Shown here: in pieces, positions 42,301 through 56,552 of the stretch
How the letters are laid out: the number at the start of each line of letters is the position of its first letter
Position numbering within the stretch: position 1 is the first letter of the stretch
NCBI RefSeq assembly: GCF_020497125.1
Contig: NC_059079.1
Coordinates: forward strand, 7,595,053 to 7,659,052
Length of the DNA stretch: 64,000 nucleotides
Direction: 5' to 3'
Origin: Mauremys mutica
Lineage: Eukaryota > Chordata > Testudines > Geoemydidae
Translations under genes and position numbers: made by a program
The notes under the pieces: model-generated
What the model saw: the letters and a program-made list of their open reading frames with translations, nothing else
Told to the model about the DNA's origin: nothing
Database searches by the model: none

Positions 42301-45300
42301 TGTCTTTGGCTGTGGAGCTGCCTTTCTCTTGCTGCTCTTGGCAATGGCAATGTAGTATTATCAGTTCCTTCTGTGGTTAGATGTTGATAGATGTTTGGCT
42401 GTGCGTGTGTGGTCCCTCTGTGTGCCGCCCCAGCCTCGTGCAGACAGCTGGCATGGCTGACCTCGAGCGAACAGCCCAATGACCACAAGATCCGTTAAAG
42501 GATGAAGGCACCCTGGACCACTAATACATGTATGCCCATAACAATGGACCAGCTCAGTGAACGGCAGGACTTTCCATTCCTGTGCCAGACAAAAATATGC
42601 CGTCTGAGAGACATCTTTATACCCTGATACAAACAAGTTACATACTGCCCTTGTGACATAGTTAGTTACTGCCCCCTGACGTGGCAGATTTTACCCATTA
42701 CCTTTAGTTCAATCAAAACATCTCTGTTATGTACTGTCATCCTGACCTTATCTTTTGGGAGGGGGTCAGTGTGTGCCTATTATCCTTGGGGAATGTTTTT
42801 GTACCATCCTTGATATCGGGATGTGTTTGCATGAGTTCGCTGTGACTGGCACTTCTTAGGAATGTGTATTTCTACAATATCAGCCCTTTTCTTGCCAGAT
42901 TCTGAGAGCAGGTCCTCATACCGGGCCTCTATCGCAGGCTCTCTTCCTACTACACATACAGCCCCAGAGGCTGATTCTAATACTCACCTATAGTGTGGGG
43001 CAATGAATGTGTCAGCCTGATGTGAGTTACAGTATGGGGCTCTCAGCCAGCTGGTATTATGGGGCTTCCGGGGAGGGGGCTTGTCTGGGGCTGCGTCATT
43101 ACTTAATTACCAACACGTCCTATTGGCAATAATGATGCTTTAAAAATTAAGAGGGCTTTTAGAGTGTCTGTTTCCTGCTGCTGTCAGCACTGGGTTAGTG
43201 AATGAAGCGACTTATCTGGTCTCGCCTCGCAGCTAAACATTCTGCAACCAGTGTGATATAACCAGACCCCGGGCCAATCCTCAGCCTGACAGTCTCCTGA
43301 GCTGCCATACTTATCACAGGCAGGTGGCCTAGGCTTTTCATATGAAAATGAGCATATTTCTCTGCAGCTGGTGAGCCAGTGTGCGATGCTTGCTCTGTGG
43401 AATGGGCACACAGGGACTTTGCCGCTCACTGGGTGCCTGCACAGCCAGAATGCCAACGGGGGAATCAGGACCATCCGCTCTGGGACTCATCGAGCATTGT
43501 GATGTCCTCCTAGCGGCTGAGTGCCAGTTCCGCCTCTGCGCCAGGTCTCTGTGTTAGGGCCAGGGATGCCACCACTGGTGCCAATAAGCCCGTGCTATCC
43601 CTCTCAGTCGTACTAGGCGCTGGATGGAACATGCCATCCTTACTCATGTCAGCATTACCATGCAATGGTGTCTTGTCTTTCCTACCTTATCTGGTTTCTC
43701 TGGGGCTGGTACATAGAGTACCGGCCCTAGCATGAGCTCAGACAAAGGCAAGGTAACAGGGCCGGGATTCAGATATGACCACATAAGGAGTCAACGATGA
43801 ATGTAGAAAGACTTTTACAAACCTGTCACACGCTCTCTTACACTGCACAGAACAATTCCCAAGCATGGCTTTCACTGGGGGTCATGATTATTAAGTGGGA
43901 ATAAATACGATTGGGAAGCAATAGAGGTTCTCAGCCTCACCACAAGCCCAGGTGACATTCCGACACGGAGGAGTTCTGCCTCTCAGAACATCGTACGTCC
44001 AAGAAAACAGAGATGCTTTTACGCTGTGACAGATGAAGACGTATGAGCACTTACACTTCCGGGGCAGGCACTGGTGGGCGCTTTTTGTGCTCGACACGTC
44101 GGGGCTAGCACACAGGACAGTGTCTTTGCGAATACTGAGATCTGAGCTATTTTTACCTAGGCGCTGGTAGCTCAACTGGTGCAAATTGGTAACGCTCCTC
44201 TACCATCAAAAGAGCTATGTGGATTTACACCAGTCATGGATCTGGCCCAAGCAGTTGTGGTTTTGCAGCATGGTGCCCAGATGAAGCCGGTGGGTGCTTC
44301 AGAAACACTTTAACAGAGAACTGCTCCAGGATAGAGAATAATACAATTGGACCTTTGTATGTAACATGTTCACAGGGCAGAGGCAAGGGGTAATGGTGAA
44401 AAAAGGAGAGATGGAAAATACACACAGATCCACCCACGAATGGGTAAAGCTGTTATCTTCCATGCCAGCATTTCTCACAGAATAACTTGTCTGCATTGCA
44501 AGGCCTCGTACCTCCTTGTTGCCTGTGATAAACGGCAATATCCTAACAAGACTGCATTGCATTCAGAATTGTAATTGATACACAAGTCCATTGGCAGCAG
44601 ACATTATTAATGATGCCAATGCGTATTTTCTTATTTATCGTCCCGCCTAGGCTTGTGTCTATCAGCAAATGATTAGCATTCATTTTCCTGACAAATCTAT
44701 CAAGATCATTCATGATTGTGCAGCAAAGAGCGTCTTTTAAACAAAGATTAATGACTTGGCGGTTTGGCTGGCTGGCTGGCTAAGCAAAAGGAAATGAAAT
44801 TAACAATGAACCCTACAAACATGTCATCACTTTAATTTACCAGAAAATATTTTAAAATGTACGCTATGATAGGCACATTTTTTAAATAAAAAAAGGAAAC
44901 TCCATAAATTTTAAGGAGATGGCCAGCAAGTTAGCAAACATGGAGCCATCTTTACTGTAGTTCTTTACCTAGATTTTCTAAGAGCCAGAAAGATCTCCTC
45001 CCATGGCTCTCCCCTTAAGTCACTCTACACAGACAATCTTACGAAGAACTTTGGGATGAACTCTGGCAAGGGGGTGACAGATGAGGATCAAAAAAGCATT
45101 TAATGAAGCCAACCAGAGCTCAAAGCCCTTTGCATCACTGGGGTGCCACAAAGGAGCCAGCATCCGGCTGTAAGTGGCCATCAGAAAAGTCCCTGACACA
45201 GAGGAAGGGCGTGCTGGTGCGAAGCCGCTGGAGGCATCAGGATCATGTCAGGAAAGGGAGGGACAAGGTGGGGGAGAGAGGGGCTGTGGCAAGGAGAATC

Positions 45301-45780
45301 CCACCCCGGCTATCCTCCAATAGCCTACTAGAGGCTCTACAACGAAAGGAAGTACAATGCAGCTGGATTAGTGTTTTCATTTTCCTTTCCTCCACGTTCT
45401 CTTTTAGATCGCTGAGATGAAAGGTTAAAAAACTTTGGCCAGCCAATTCGTGTGAGGCCAGCTCCTGCAAACACACATGCTTCAAGTCCCAGTGGAGGCT
45501 TACTTATATGCTTGAATGCTAAACACATATATGTGGGGCTTTTTTTTTTTAAATGGTGCCCAAGTAAGGACTCTAGGATTTGGGTCATAAAAGACCCACA
45601 TGACCAATCAAACCAAATGTTTCCTGGCTTACAGGAAGGACTAGTGTAATTACAAATCCAGTTCCTCTCTGATGTCATCACAAAATGGCTGCACATTAGC
45701 AGCTCCCATGGGAACATGAGCATATGCAAATATTATTATTTAGCACTTATGTGGTGCTTTATCTCGCCAAATCACTGTAC
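42301..45780. other. intergenic, mostly unique sequence
   Basis: No gene was recognised. A palindromic-repeat half lies at 44205-44250. An AT-rich, non-repetitive stretch at 44560-44780 has the look of a conserved non-coding element. Confidence 0.4.
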
Positions 45781-45800
45781 CAGCGGTGCAGCTAAGGCAT

Positions 45801-46629
45801 AGGGTTGCTAACGTGGTAGTATTTAAAAAACAGACACTCCAGCACGGGTGCTGGAACCTCCCCTGCTCCATCGCTTCCCCCGAGGCTCCACTCCTACCCT
45901 GCCTATCCCCCCAAAACCCCTCCCCTGCCCCCCTGCTTCCCCCTGAGACCCCAACCCCCCCACCTTCCCCCCCCAGCCCCACTGCCTCCCTGAGGCCCCA
46001 ACCCACCCCCACCTATTCCCCTCCCAAAGCCCCACCGCCGGGTACCAGCGTAGGAAGCAGGTGCTTGGGGCAGCCAATTGAAAGGGGCAGCACGTCCGGA
46101 TCTTCGGAGGCAATTCGGTGGCAGGTCCCTCATTCCTCCTTGAGCTGCCGCCGAAGAGGAAGAGAGGAAGGACCCGCCGCCCAAGTGCCGCCGCTGGTTT
46201 TTTTTTGTTTGTTTTTTTTTTGCCGCTTGGAGCGGCAGAAAAGCTGGAGCCGGCCCTGCCCACCGCCTCCCCAAGCCCCTGCCTCTGCCCCAGCCCCACT
46301 GCTTTGCCAGAGCCCCTGTCCCAATCCACTCCTCTTCCTTCCTCTCTCGCCCGTTGCTCGCTACTTTTCCCCTGCCTCCCCCCACCCACGCCCAAGTCAG
46401 GAGGGACTTGCCTGCAGAGCCAGGCCTGGGAGCTGAAGCCACCCAACGAAGGTAAGAGGTGACCCCGGCTGAGTAGGGGCTGGCCTGGGTGATGACCTCG
46501 GCGCCTCCCGGCTGCCCCCACCTGCAGTAACCGGACTTTGAGTAGCTGGTCAGTAGAGCGCACCAGACACTGTCAGGTCCCCTTTTTATGCAGACTTTCC
46601 AGTCGAAAACCAGGCACCCGGCCACCCTC
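45801..46629. mobile_element. composite C-rich element with nested hAT insertion
   Basis: It starts AGGGTTGCTAAC and ends GGCCACCCT, like the repeats at 13540 and 5996. It has a C-rich minisatellite interior and a CCAGTCGAAAACCAGGCACC end. Long open frames on both strands (up to 246 codons) come from the skewed composition, not from genes. Confidence 0.6.
46031..46266. mobile_element. nested hAT-family insertion with 8-bp TSD
   Basis: Perfect direct repeats CCCACCGC (46031-46038 and 46259-46266) flank 46039-46258. Its right end GGAGCCGGCCCTG matches the family at 22800-23138. The left terminus is degraded. Confidence 0.7.
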
Positions 46630-46639
46630 CTAAGACAGC

Positions 46640-49600
46640 CATGGGATCTGACTAGTAAAGGGAGAGGTGAGAAGAATCAGGGCAGATACATACACTAGAA
46701 AGAGCCCCTGCCCCTACAAGCGTTCAGCCTAGCCCAGGCAGACAACGGGTGGGAAAGGAAGCAGCGAGTGAAGACTGCCAGCTGGGAAGAGACCTGGTGT
46801 TTTTCCTACTCCACTGCCCCCGTCAGCAGAAAGCCCTTCAAACGAAAACACCCCAAGCTTTGGCCCCAGTGTAAAATCTCTGGCCCAGGAGATTAGATGC
46901 TCGAGAGCCAGCCAAGCACAGCAGGAGACTCTGATCTGCTGTGGCTTTCTCCATTGGGCCCCACTGACGTTAACAGCGAAACACCTGCTGGCATGTGTGC
47001 TGAGAACATCACACCCTGGTGTGATCTCACTCTTCCTCGCATGCATTTGTTTTTAGGATTTGGAGGGTGGGGGCTGTCTGTGGGTTTTGGTTCATGCTGG
47101 AGGAGGTGGGTGCTTTTGCTTTGCTAGTCAGTTGGTAACAGTCTGATAACTGATGTGGATTAGAGAAGGGATTTTCAACCGCTCTGCTGTCCAAGCAGGA
47201 AGCCGGCCCGCACTGGGCTAGGTGAGATGGGGATTCCCAGGGGATGGGGCGGCTGAGATCGCCTGGGTTTGTTTATGGGCATGACCCGAGACAATTAAGG
47301 CGAGATGCGAGGACAGCCAGCTGGGTCTTTTCGGCCTTCGAGGGGGGAGGTGCATGCTGCCAAATACAACTGTGTCCGTGGGCCTTTTCCCTGCCAACGC
47401 AGGCTTGCCCTCGGTAGATCAGTTGCGCAGCTGTGCCTAGAAACTTCAGGGTCCCAGCAATGGGGCTTCCACCACTGCCCGTCTGCCTAGTCCCCTTTCT
47501 AACAGCTCTTCACCGTGGGAAGTTTTTCCTGATTCTGCACCTGCCCTTTCCGTCTGATCGTGGCTGCGTCTCAGCTACACAAGGACATGAGGAACTTTAC
47601 TCACACAAGTAGTCCCCTATAACCATCTGTGCCTGTGTCTTCAGGATTGGGCCCTTAAGTCAACCCTATTACTAGCTTTAACAATGCTCCATCCTTGCTG
47701 TCCCTGCCCTGAAGGCAGGCGGGGAACTGCTCTCATCCTCGCCGTGGAAAGCAAACTCTTTGGCACGGGCCTGCGTATTCCGTGCTAGCACCTCAGGGGT
47801 TTGGTTAAAACAATTTTGTATTATGTATTGGCAAGTGTGTCTCATCCAGAAAATAATAGAAATCCAGCCTTCCTTGTGGGTATGCACCTTAGCTCACTGA
47901 GCCGCCTGGTTAGCAGCACTATCGTAAACCCAAGTCAAAAAAATAGGGTTTTTTTTGCTGACCTCCAGCTGCTGCAGTTGCAAAGCGATTACATGGTCGC
48001 AAGAGGCGTTCGGCCTGTGCTTTGCTGTAGCGCAGAAGGCCAGCAACACACACACCAGCTCAGCTGGCTGGCGTTTAACAGGCCATTTCATCTCTACAGC
48101 ACGACACATACGCGTCCATCTTCAAGGGAAAGCTAAAAAAACACCAACCCATCCTTGCCCGGCTACAGAACAAAAAAGAAAAGCTGATCTAGACCCACCA
48201 GCAGACCTTGAGGGCCAGTCCTGGATGTGGCTGCAACCGCAGCGAGCCAAGAGGCTTAAAAATACCAGCAATCATGTGCGTCAGTTACTGCGGTATCATA
48301 ATGTGGTAGGCTGAAAATGACAGAGCATCACGTCAGGTGCAGAGTTAAGGGTGGTTGTCCGGCTTAACAGCGCACCCGTTATACAGCTAAATATTTGAGC
48401 TGCTTGAAAAATTAACCTGAACGCAGTTCCCCATAATACATTATTTTAACTCATCATTTGCTGTTTTGCAGAGCGTCAAGTATTGGTGCATTTCACATTT
48501 TAGAGGGGACAAGGCCCTGCTTCACCACTGGTTTTTCCTCTCTGGGCCCCGCTGTGTGTCCATCACTCGCCAAGGAGTCTAAGGCAATAGAGGTTGCAGC
48601 TATGAGCATTCTGTAAGCAGACTTGTTAAAGCTTCTAGAATGCAATAGCTTTTGCAATATTGCTAATAGCCTCCTTAATACCAGCCTACAGCAGCAATCA
48701 AGGGCACTGCCTACTATACATTTCATGAAGGTCAGCTCCTTAGATTGGCCCTGCTCTGCACCAAAGAAGTTATAAGACTCTGAAAATGTTGTTAGCAGCT
48801 CATTGAAATACTGAAACCAATAGAACTGTGGCTGTATTAGACTATTAAGGCTGCTGGTTCAGATTTTCAAAATAACTCAGTACGGTGGGTGCCAAAGTCT
48901 TTGGAAAATCTGCTCCAATTGTAAGTACAAAGTATTTGAAATTCTGTCCCCCGCTGAAGAAGCTACAGTTGTCATGTTGCATAATCCCTATTGAGAAAAC
49001 AAAAAGTTCCCATCTCACTTTAACTAGTCTGTGCAGAAATGGATCACGCAACATGCAATCAGGAGCCAAATACGAAATCTGAGCAGTGATAAACAGTGCC
49101 GGAGGGCACAATTTGCCCACTTGCAGAGGCTCAGAGGTGTCTGCACTGTTCAGAACCTACTCGAGCGAGACTCAAGTGGTGCTGCCTGCAAGGACAGGGA
49201 GGAATTTCATCCTAGAGAGTGTGCATGTGCGTTTCAGGCTGCAGTCATCTGTAAGTGACTGGTTTTAGGGTAGTAAAAACATCATGTGATTGAGGTGGCA
49301 GTGGCCAACTCAAGCCAGTATATGAATGAACAAAAAAGTACAGTTTGCATCTTCCCCTTAACTTGACTGTTATCCACACAGAAAAACCCCTTGTGGGTGG
49401 CTGGCTGACACACACGTGAGCATTACGCAGATCTTGAATAAGTTCACCGTGTTACCCGTTAACAAGGTATCCATAGTGTGGACACGGCGCTGCAGCAACC
49501 CCTGAGGCGGTCCTCCAATGCCTTCCCAGGTTTCCTACGGCCCCCACAACCCTATGGTATTTTCTTGTTAACTAACTGCTCCCTGCTGCTTGACGGGAAG

Positions 49601-52600
49601 CCATCCACCACTACATATAGGCCTGTTCTTCTCAGTGTCCAGTCCTCATGCAGCTTCCATGCATCAACTAGACTCATCCATCCCTGGTACAGAACTCCTT
49701 TTTTTTTGGAGAATGCCCCTGCTCCACTGTGACAGCTCAAGCATGATGCCAGATGGCCAGGACCGGAAACCACGGTACTTGTGGGTCTCTGGAGCAATGC
49801 AAGCAGGGCCCATGGTTTCAGGAGCAAGAACCAAAATGCCAGCCTGTATGATACTTCACATAAACTGCCTGAGCACAGGCTCCATCAAACAGGCCCTCAG
49901 CGCCAGGAGAAAAACAAAGGGATTAAGATGGCAGTGGATCCCAAGCTGGAGCATGCCAAGCCAGAACTAGCTTATCTGAGGCATTGCCAGGATCATGCCA
50001 TTTCCACCCAGGTTCCCCAGAAGGGCCAGACAAGTTCGCTCACAATACACTGCAAAAGTATTCACAGAGAGGCACAGTTTATTGAAGTGCTACGAACCAA
50101 GGGATGTGTCCCCAGCTACCTTAGTGCCCCATGAAAGCAAACAGAGCACCGCTATGGGCACAAGACATTTCAGCAGTCTATCTCCTGCAGCAGTCGGCTA
50201 TTACCCTGTAGTGTGGCCACAGCCTCGCCTGGTTGGCCAATATGAGGACTAACGCAACAGTAGAGTCTGCAATGTGGTCACTCCCTCGATGTTAGGGGCA
50301 GATTCTTCTGACCACCTTCTGGAATTGGCACAAAGACGGCTTATTTTGAAGAGAAACGTGTAATTTTTATTGCATCCGTTAAAAAAAAAACAGCATTGTT
50401 GAAAATGTTCACATGTGAGTTGCACGAGGCACATTCAATTTAGTAGGAGAGACTCAGACTTGTCTCAGTGCGAGAGTTCACATCAGTTTGAAGAAAAAAA
50501 TTCCGCTGGAAGCACGGGCAAGTAACAGTGTCACTTTTTTCATTAACCTATAGCCACTGTCTCTGTAGGTGTGCAGCCATAAGTAAGATTACTGCTATAA
50601 TTTTGTCTGGTCCCCCGGGAAAAAGGTTTCGAGAACTTTAAAGGTTACTAAACAAGACTTAAACTGGAGGTAGTTTCAGTTTACATTCAGATTTCAAAAT
50701 TCAAATCACAGCTAGACCCACATCAAAGCAGAAACATCAGTAGTTTAGCTTTGTTCTTAGATGCTGTAAAACCTACAACCGCCATAAATCAGATTCCCTC
50801 ATACAGAAGAGCTGAATGCCAAGTCAACAAGCTTTTTAAAAAGCTTATTCTTCAGGAAAGAGTATGGCAATAGAGTCCATGGGGTAGATTCTTCTGTCAC
50901 TTATGCAAGCTCTACCCGGGTGTATCTCCATTGGCTTCAGTGGAATTAGTCCTGACTTACATCACTGTAAACAGGATCAGAATCAGAGTGGGCTTCCACT
51001 GAAGCCCCCTTTATACCATCTGAACAGAGGGGAAGCACTTTTTCAAAGCCAATGCTCCCTACGCTTGCTGCTTTGTAACATCACTGAATCTTGGGAGATG
51101 GGGCTTGATATTTGGCTCCTCTTATCTGATTATGTTATGCAGAAGCTAAAATGCTTGGGTCAATTTCTAAAGGCCAGAATTAAACAGAATAGAGCAAGAA
51201 AGCTCATCAGTGGATGTAACTTATGGATTCACAGCCTGTAAGAGCGGTAAGCCAAGGTTGTATGGTGGGAATGGATTGCTTATCAAGTGGAAGATGAAGG
51301 TTTTCTTACAGGATGAGACAATCGAACCCATGGGGATGAAGGACCGTTCTCCAGTTGCAGACATTTAATGGGGAAATGTAGCTTTCATGAAGACAGAAGA
51401 CACCAAAGCAACGCCTCATACCTTTACCCATGTGCTGCAAAACTCAGCTTTTGTACTTTTACGTCATTATTCAATGACAAGTGTCATTTTCTTTGGGTAC
51501 AAGTAGTATCTTCATCTCCAGCATTTAATTTCTGATGCAACATTGGGCTGCACTGGAACATTAGTATATTTTATATACTCTGCACAAGCCACAATTAAAT
51601 GAAATCCTCATACAATTTTTTTTTATTTTGATTGGCCAGGTTACCATAAATTATTTATAATGCAAGTCACTAGAGTATAATTCAGGGTTTTCTTTCCCCT
51701 GCTATTTTATTTCCTGACAAGTTTTACAAAAGAGAAGAATGGAATCTAGCTTAGTTGCACTACATCCAAGATGCTGCCTACACAAATGCCAGAGAGAGAC
51801 GCTAAATGAACCCCAGAACATATGGCGCTCTGCTGACAGAGCTCAGAAACTGGTTCTGCATGAGCAACACGTAACATCTTGAAACGTACGAGACATATGT
51901 GTTTTAGGAAGAAGATTGAAGTGTTTCATAATAAAACAGGACAAAGTGAAATACAAGCGCTGTATAAAATTTTAATTAAAAACTGGTTTTACCCTTCAAT
52001 GTGCATATACAATATGCTTCACAGATGGATTTCATATTTAAGTATTATCCAAACCAAAAACGTAAATGAGACAAATAAAGCCTTCAAAAAATGGCACAGA
52101 GGCTAAAATGTATGTAAATACTCCATGATTGTGGTGAAAACAAGGCAGGCAGGGAAAGCAACCTTCTGTCAAGTGTTTACTACTGGAGTGCTGAATGAAC
52201 CAGTTCACAGAGCTATCGCCTTTGAAAGAACACATTGAGCTCAAAGTCCAAAAAATTCCAGTTGGTTTAATGATCTAAACATACGCATCCAATCTACAGA
52301 AGTTCGGTGAACTGGATATTGCCTGTGTTACTTTCAAGCGATTTATTTAAATGACTATTTTATAAACCCCTCATCCGTGGCATCTGGGTGCGTTGATGCA
52401 TATGGAAAGCAACACATTAAACTGCCCCCAACAGACTGAACAAAGATCTCCTTCTTTTGTGTCACCCCAACCCATTCTAAGAAAAACCTCCCCAGCAATT
52501 CCACAGAGTTAAGTAAAAGCCTGACCAAAGAACAGCACCCCACCCTATGCCCTAAAAGGTGGCAAACTCTGAGGAACAAAGAGAGAAAGTTGTAAAATCA

Positions 52601-54000
52601 AAGACTCTCCAAAACATGTCGGCCTCTAGACCTAAAAGCTTTCAAAGCTAGGGACCATAGCAAGAGTAGCTCAGCTGATAGCAGCCATCATAATGGAGCA
52701 TCGTGGGGAAAGTGGTTTCAGATGGCTAGGTGTCACAGCTCTGTTAGATCAAAACCAACCATCCTGACTAGATGGGAATCCACAGCAGAAAGCTTGCATG
52801 ACCTCTGAAGTTGATATGCCAAAGGTAAGGTTTAATTTTCTGGATGAAAACCTGTAGGAAATGTATCCTGGATTTCAGAATAGTTTTCCCTCACAAAGCA
52901 AGCACATGAAACTACAAGGGTGGTAGGTGATTAGAGTGCGTTTGTTATGGGACATAGGACTTGGTCTAAAAAGGCTTCCCTCTTTACTGCATCATCTCCA
53001 TCAGTGAGGTAGTTAATTCAAGTCATCCCCAAAGGCTGGCTTCTAGTGGTTTTATTGCTGTAGAAGAGCTTGGTCACTGACTTCTAAAGTTTCAGGGTTT
53101 TCCCCATAAACTTTTTAGAGAAAAAAAAGTCAAAAGTCCTTGTCACACTCCACAGCTAATTCCAACTTTTAAATCTTCTCAATAATAATCTCTGATAAAA
53201 TTTTTTGCCAGTGGCCTCAGTATATAAATACAATCATTTAATAGAAAGTCTTTGGATCACGTGAAGTCTAACAACTGTCTTAATTAAGACCGTATGAGTT
53301 TACTTGCCCGACTAAGAGAGTGATAAAATTTGTTTTGAACGGTTCAATGTTGCTAAAATAACATCAAGTTTAGGATTTAGGAAGACGAAGATTATATAGT
53401 GACAGAATGACTCGCCACTTTCCACTCTAGGTGCAAGGCACATTTTGACCTTGACTCTACTAAGATAAATGAATAGCACAGCATACGTATGCATACATAT
53501 ATACACATAGATGAAGTATAAGAACCTGTATAGAGTAGAAGAGACTCCAGTAGGAACAATGCAGGATTAGACATGCAGGATCAAAACCTAAACCAATGAG
53601 GTTGGCTAGGATTTTTATTATAATGATTAGACTCTAAGCCACAAGCTGTCAGAGTTGTATATTCTCTTTCTCAATGGACTCAGCCAGATTTAACATCAGG
53701 CTCCCATCTCAACAAGAATAGTGCTTGTTTAATTTTGAGAGTTACATGATTAAAAAAGTAAGAAATTGGGAAATCTACAGTAAAGCCCTTTTTATTGAAT
53801 AGGAGATGGGACTTGGTGAGGTTCCCCCCGCCTCCCCGTAATAAATCACTTCTGTAACAAATTCTATCTCAGGATCTTTAAGCACTTTTCTCTGTGTAGG
53901 AGAGGTATAGTCTCCCTATTTTATGGATAGGGCAACAAAGGCACAAGGAGGTGAATTACTCTGCCACAGACTTCCCGAGTCTTCTTGCTCCCAGTTCTAT
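46640..54000. other. intergenic, no gene recognised
   Basis: Mostly non-repetitive AT-rich sequence. Short repeat scraps occur at about 47500 (CR1-like), 48860-48930 and 50890-50985. Several open frames are under 130 codons and show no family motif or splice-bounded exon. Confidence 0.4.
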
Positions 54001-54015
54001 AACCTAACCACAAGG

Positions 54016-54300
54016 AGAGATTACTCACCTTGTGCAGTGTCTGGAGTTTTTGGAGATGGAGCACCCCGGGGACACATTTCAGGTCCGAATGCGCTCTGTG
54101 CCTTTATCGGAGAAGCGCCCGTTCATCCTACGCATGCACCCTGTGACCGAGCCTATATATGGCTAAGTGGGCAACTGCCTTCTGTACTACAAAGTCCCAC
54201 AAAGGAAACTCTGAAGCAGGAGGGCGATTAGTGGAGCTCTCATAGGGGACACACATTTCAAAGAACTCTAGTTACTGCACATGGTGAGTAACTTCTTCTC
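54016..54300. repeat. DIRS terminal region bounded by inverted copies
   Basis: TTACTCACCTTGTGCAGT at 54021-54038 faces an inverted copy (minus strand TTACTCACCATGTGCAGT) at 54273-54290. The two arms stay similar for about 45 bp. The interior has a TATATATGG motif near 54153. Confidence 0.7.
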
Positions 54301-54349
54301 CTTCATTGAGTAGTGTCTTATGGATGCTCCACTTCAGGTGACTTCCTAG

Positions 54350-55033
54350 CCGCAACCCATTAAGGAAGCAGAAGGTTCATAACAGAGTCCAGCACTGAAG
54401 AAAGGACTGGGTTGTCTACTGTAGCATCTGATCTTACAGCATGACCCAAAGCATAATGGTTGGGAAAAGCAAGTATTGAGGTCCACATTGCAGCGCTGCA
54501 GATTTCCACAACTGTAACGACCTCCAGCAGGGCTACAGTTGTAGACTGTGACTGAGTAGAATGTGCAGTCACTTGTAGGGGAGGTGCCAAACTGTAACAG
54601 GTAAGAAAACATTAAGAGATCCATTTAGAGAGTCGCTGCATGGAGATGGTGGATCCCCTAGGCCTGTCTGCAATAACGGCAAAAGTCTAGGGGAACCATG
54701 GTTCATGGTTCAGTTTTGTCCAAGTAAAAGGTCAATGCCCTTTTAACATCTCGTGTATGGAAGGTAGCTTTGGGTATTGTCTTATGCAGCTTAGGAAAAA
54801 ACTGGAAGGTGAATAGTCTGGTTAATGTGAAACTCAGAAGAAACCTTAGGTAAAAGTTTTGGATGGGGTTGTAATGATACCTTGTCCCTGAAGAACACAG
54901 TAAATGGAGGGCCTGCCATTAGAGCCCCAATCTCCCCAACCCTTCGAGCAAAAGTGATGGCCACCAAAAAGGACATCTTCATAGGCAAATGTAACAGAGA
55001 GCATGTAGCTAGTGGCTCAAAGGGCTGTTTCAT
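54350..55033 (-). pseudogene. DIRS tyrosine recombinase remnant
   Basis: PFEPLATCSLLHLPMKMSFL and VAITFARRVGEIGALMAGPP contain the first catalytic-type Arg region. The C-terminal part, HSTQSQSTTVALLEVV and FPNHYALGHAVRSDA, occupies the HxxR/Tyr region. HSTQ in place of HSTR suggests loss of the second Arg. Stops occur between 54650 and 54790. Confidence 0.8.
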
Positions 55034-55765
55034 GAGACAGTTAAGGACAAGACTGAGATCCTAAAGCAGAACAGATCTTTAATTTACAGAAAAAGTTTCA
55101 TAAGACCTTTCAGGAACCTCCTTGTGGTTAGATATGTGAAAAATGAGAAACCTTCTACTGGTGAGTGGAAAGTTGTTATTAATTCTAAGTGAACCTTGAT
55201 GGAACTCTCAGATAGATCTGATATCTTCAGTTCCAACAGGTAAGTACAAGACTGTGGAAAGAGATGACTGGACAGGTGAGTGATGAAAGTGGTTACATCA
55301 AAGATGATATCTTCTCCATTTCTGGAGATAAGTGCATCTTGTAGATTTTTTCCTGCTACTTAACAGTACAGGTTGTACTCCTGATGGACAGGACACCTCT
55401 AACCCCAAGAATCATTGAGGAACCGTGCCTGGAGTTGCAGAACATTCAGATTGGGGTGAAGTGTTTGACCTGCATTTTGAGATAATAGTTGAGAATTGAG
55501 GGCAAGAGGTGAGTTCGATGAGGTAAGGAAGCCAAACTTGCCTTGGCCAAGTTGGTGCAATCAAAATGTCCCTGGCTTGGTCCTGCTTGATCATGCTGAA
55601 AACCTTTAAAAGCAGTGGAATCAGTGGATAAGCATCAATAAGACCTTTTGTTCATGTAATGAGAAAGGTGGTTGCTAGAGATAAAGGCTTGAGTCCTCCT
55701 CTGGAGCAGATTTTTTTGCACTCCGTGTTGGCTGCAGTGGTGCAAAAGTCAACCTCTTGAAACCC

Positions 55766-56305
55766 TCAAATTAGGAATATTTTGTAGAGACTCAAGTCCA
55801 ATTCCCATTCACAATTTAGGGTAAAATGTCTGCTGACATCATTTGCCACGGTGTTTTGTATACCTGGGAAGTAAGAAGCTGAAATAGCTGGTTGACTATT
55901 TACCAATTCCAAATCTTTATTGCTTCGGTGCAGAGCGAGAGGGAACACGCTCCCCAATGACAAATAATATAATACATACAAGAGATGTTGTCCATCATGA
56001 TCTTGATTGACTTGTTTTTGATTAGGGGAAGAAAGTGGCGGCAAACATTTCTGACCGCCCTCAATTCTAGTAGATTGATGTGCAAGCACTGTTCTTGTTG
56101 TGACCGTTTGCCTTGGGACACATGAGGACTCAAATGTGCTCTCCAGCCCAAGAGAGAAGAGTCCGATGTTATGACCATAGGAGGATGCTGGATGAACAGG
56201 ATTCTTGCACAAACCTTGCAAGGATCCTTCCACCAGGTGAATGGCTGAGTATCTTTTCAGACTCTTTGTTGAATATATATGCTGTTCTGAGTCACTTCTG
56301 GACAC
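55766..56305 (-). pseudogene. DIRS RNase H remnant
   Basis: SDSSLLGWRAHLSPH, INLLELRAVRNVCRHFLPLI and IKIMMDNISCMYYI carry the Asp, Glu, Asp acidic residues of the RNase H fold. SASYFPGIQNTVANDVSRHF and WELDLSL follow in another frame, so at least one frameshift is present. Confidence 0.85.
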
Positions 56306-56552
56306 ACTGAAGATGTAACCTAGTGTTCTATGTTACAAAAACGCAAGCTACCAGATGACCCAGAAGCTGCAGCCATGTTCTAGCTGGTATTTGAGGCCTG
56401 AACTGCATTCTTTGGATAGAGCGAGGAACCCGTCGGGAGACTTGCTCATCATCAACCCCAAAAACACTGCTATAAAAAATATACGCTGTATAGGGGTCAA
56501 GGCCATTTCTCAATATTTATTTGTAGGCCTACATTGTGGAAAAGTGAAATTG

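Noticed and set aside
45823..46563. 246-codon minus-strand open frame and overlapping + strand frames
   Set aside because: It lies in a C-rich minisatellite with a nested hAT element; the Gly/Trp/Arg-rich translation reflects composition skew.
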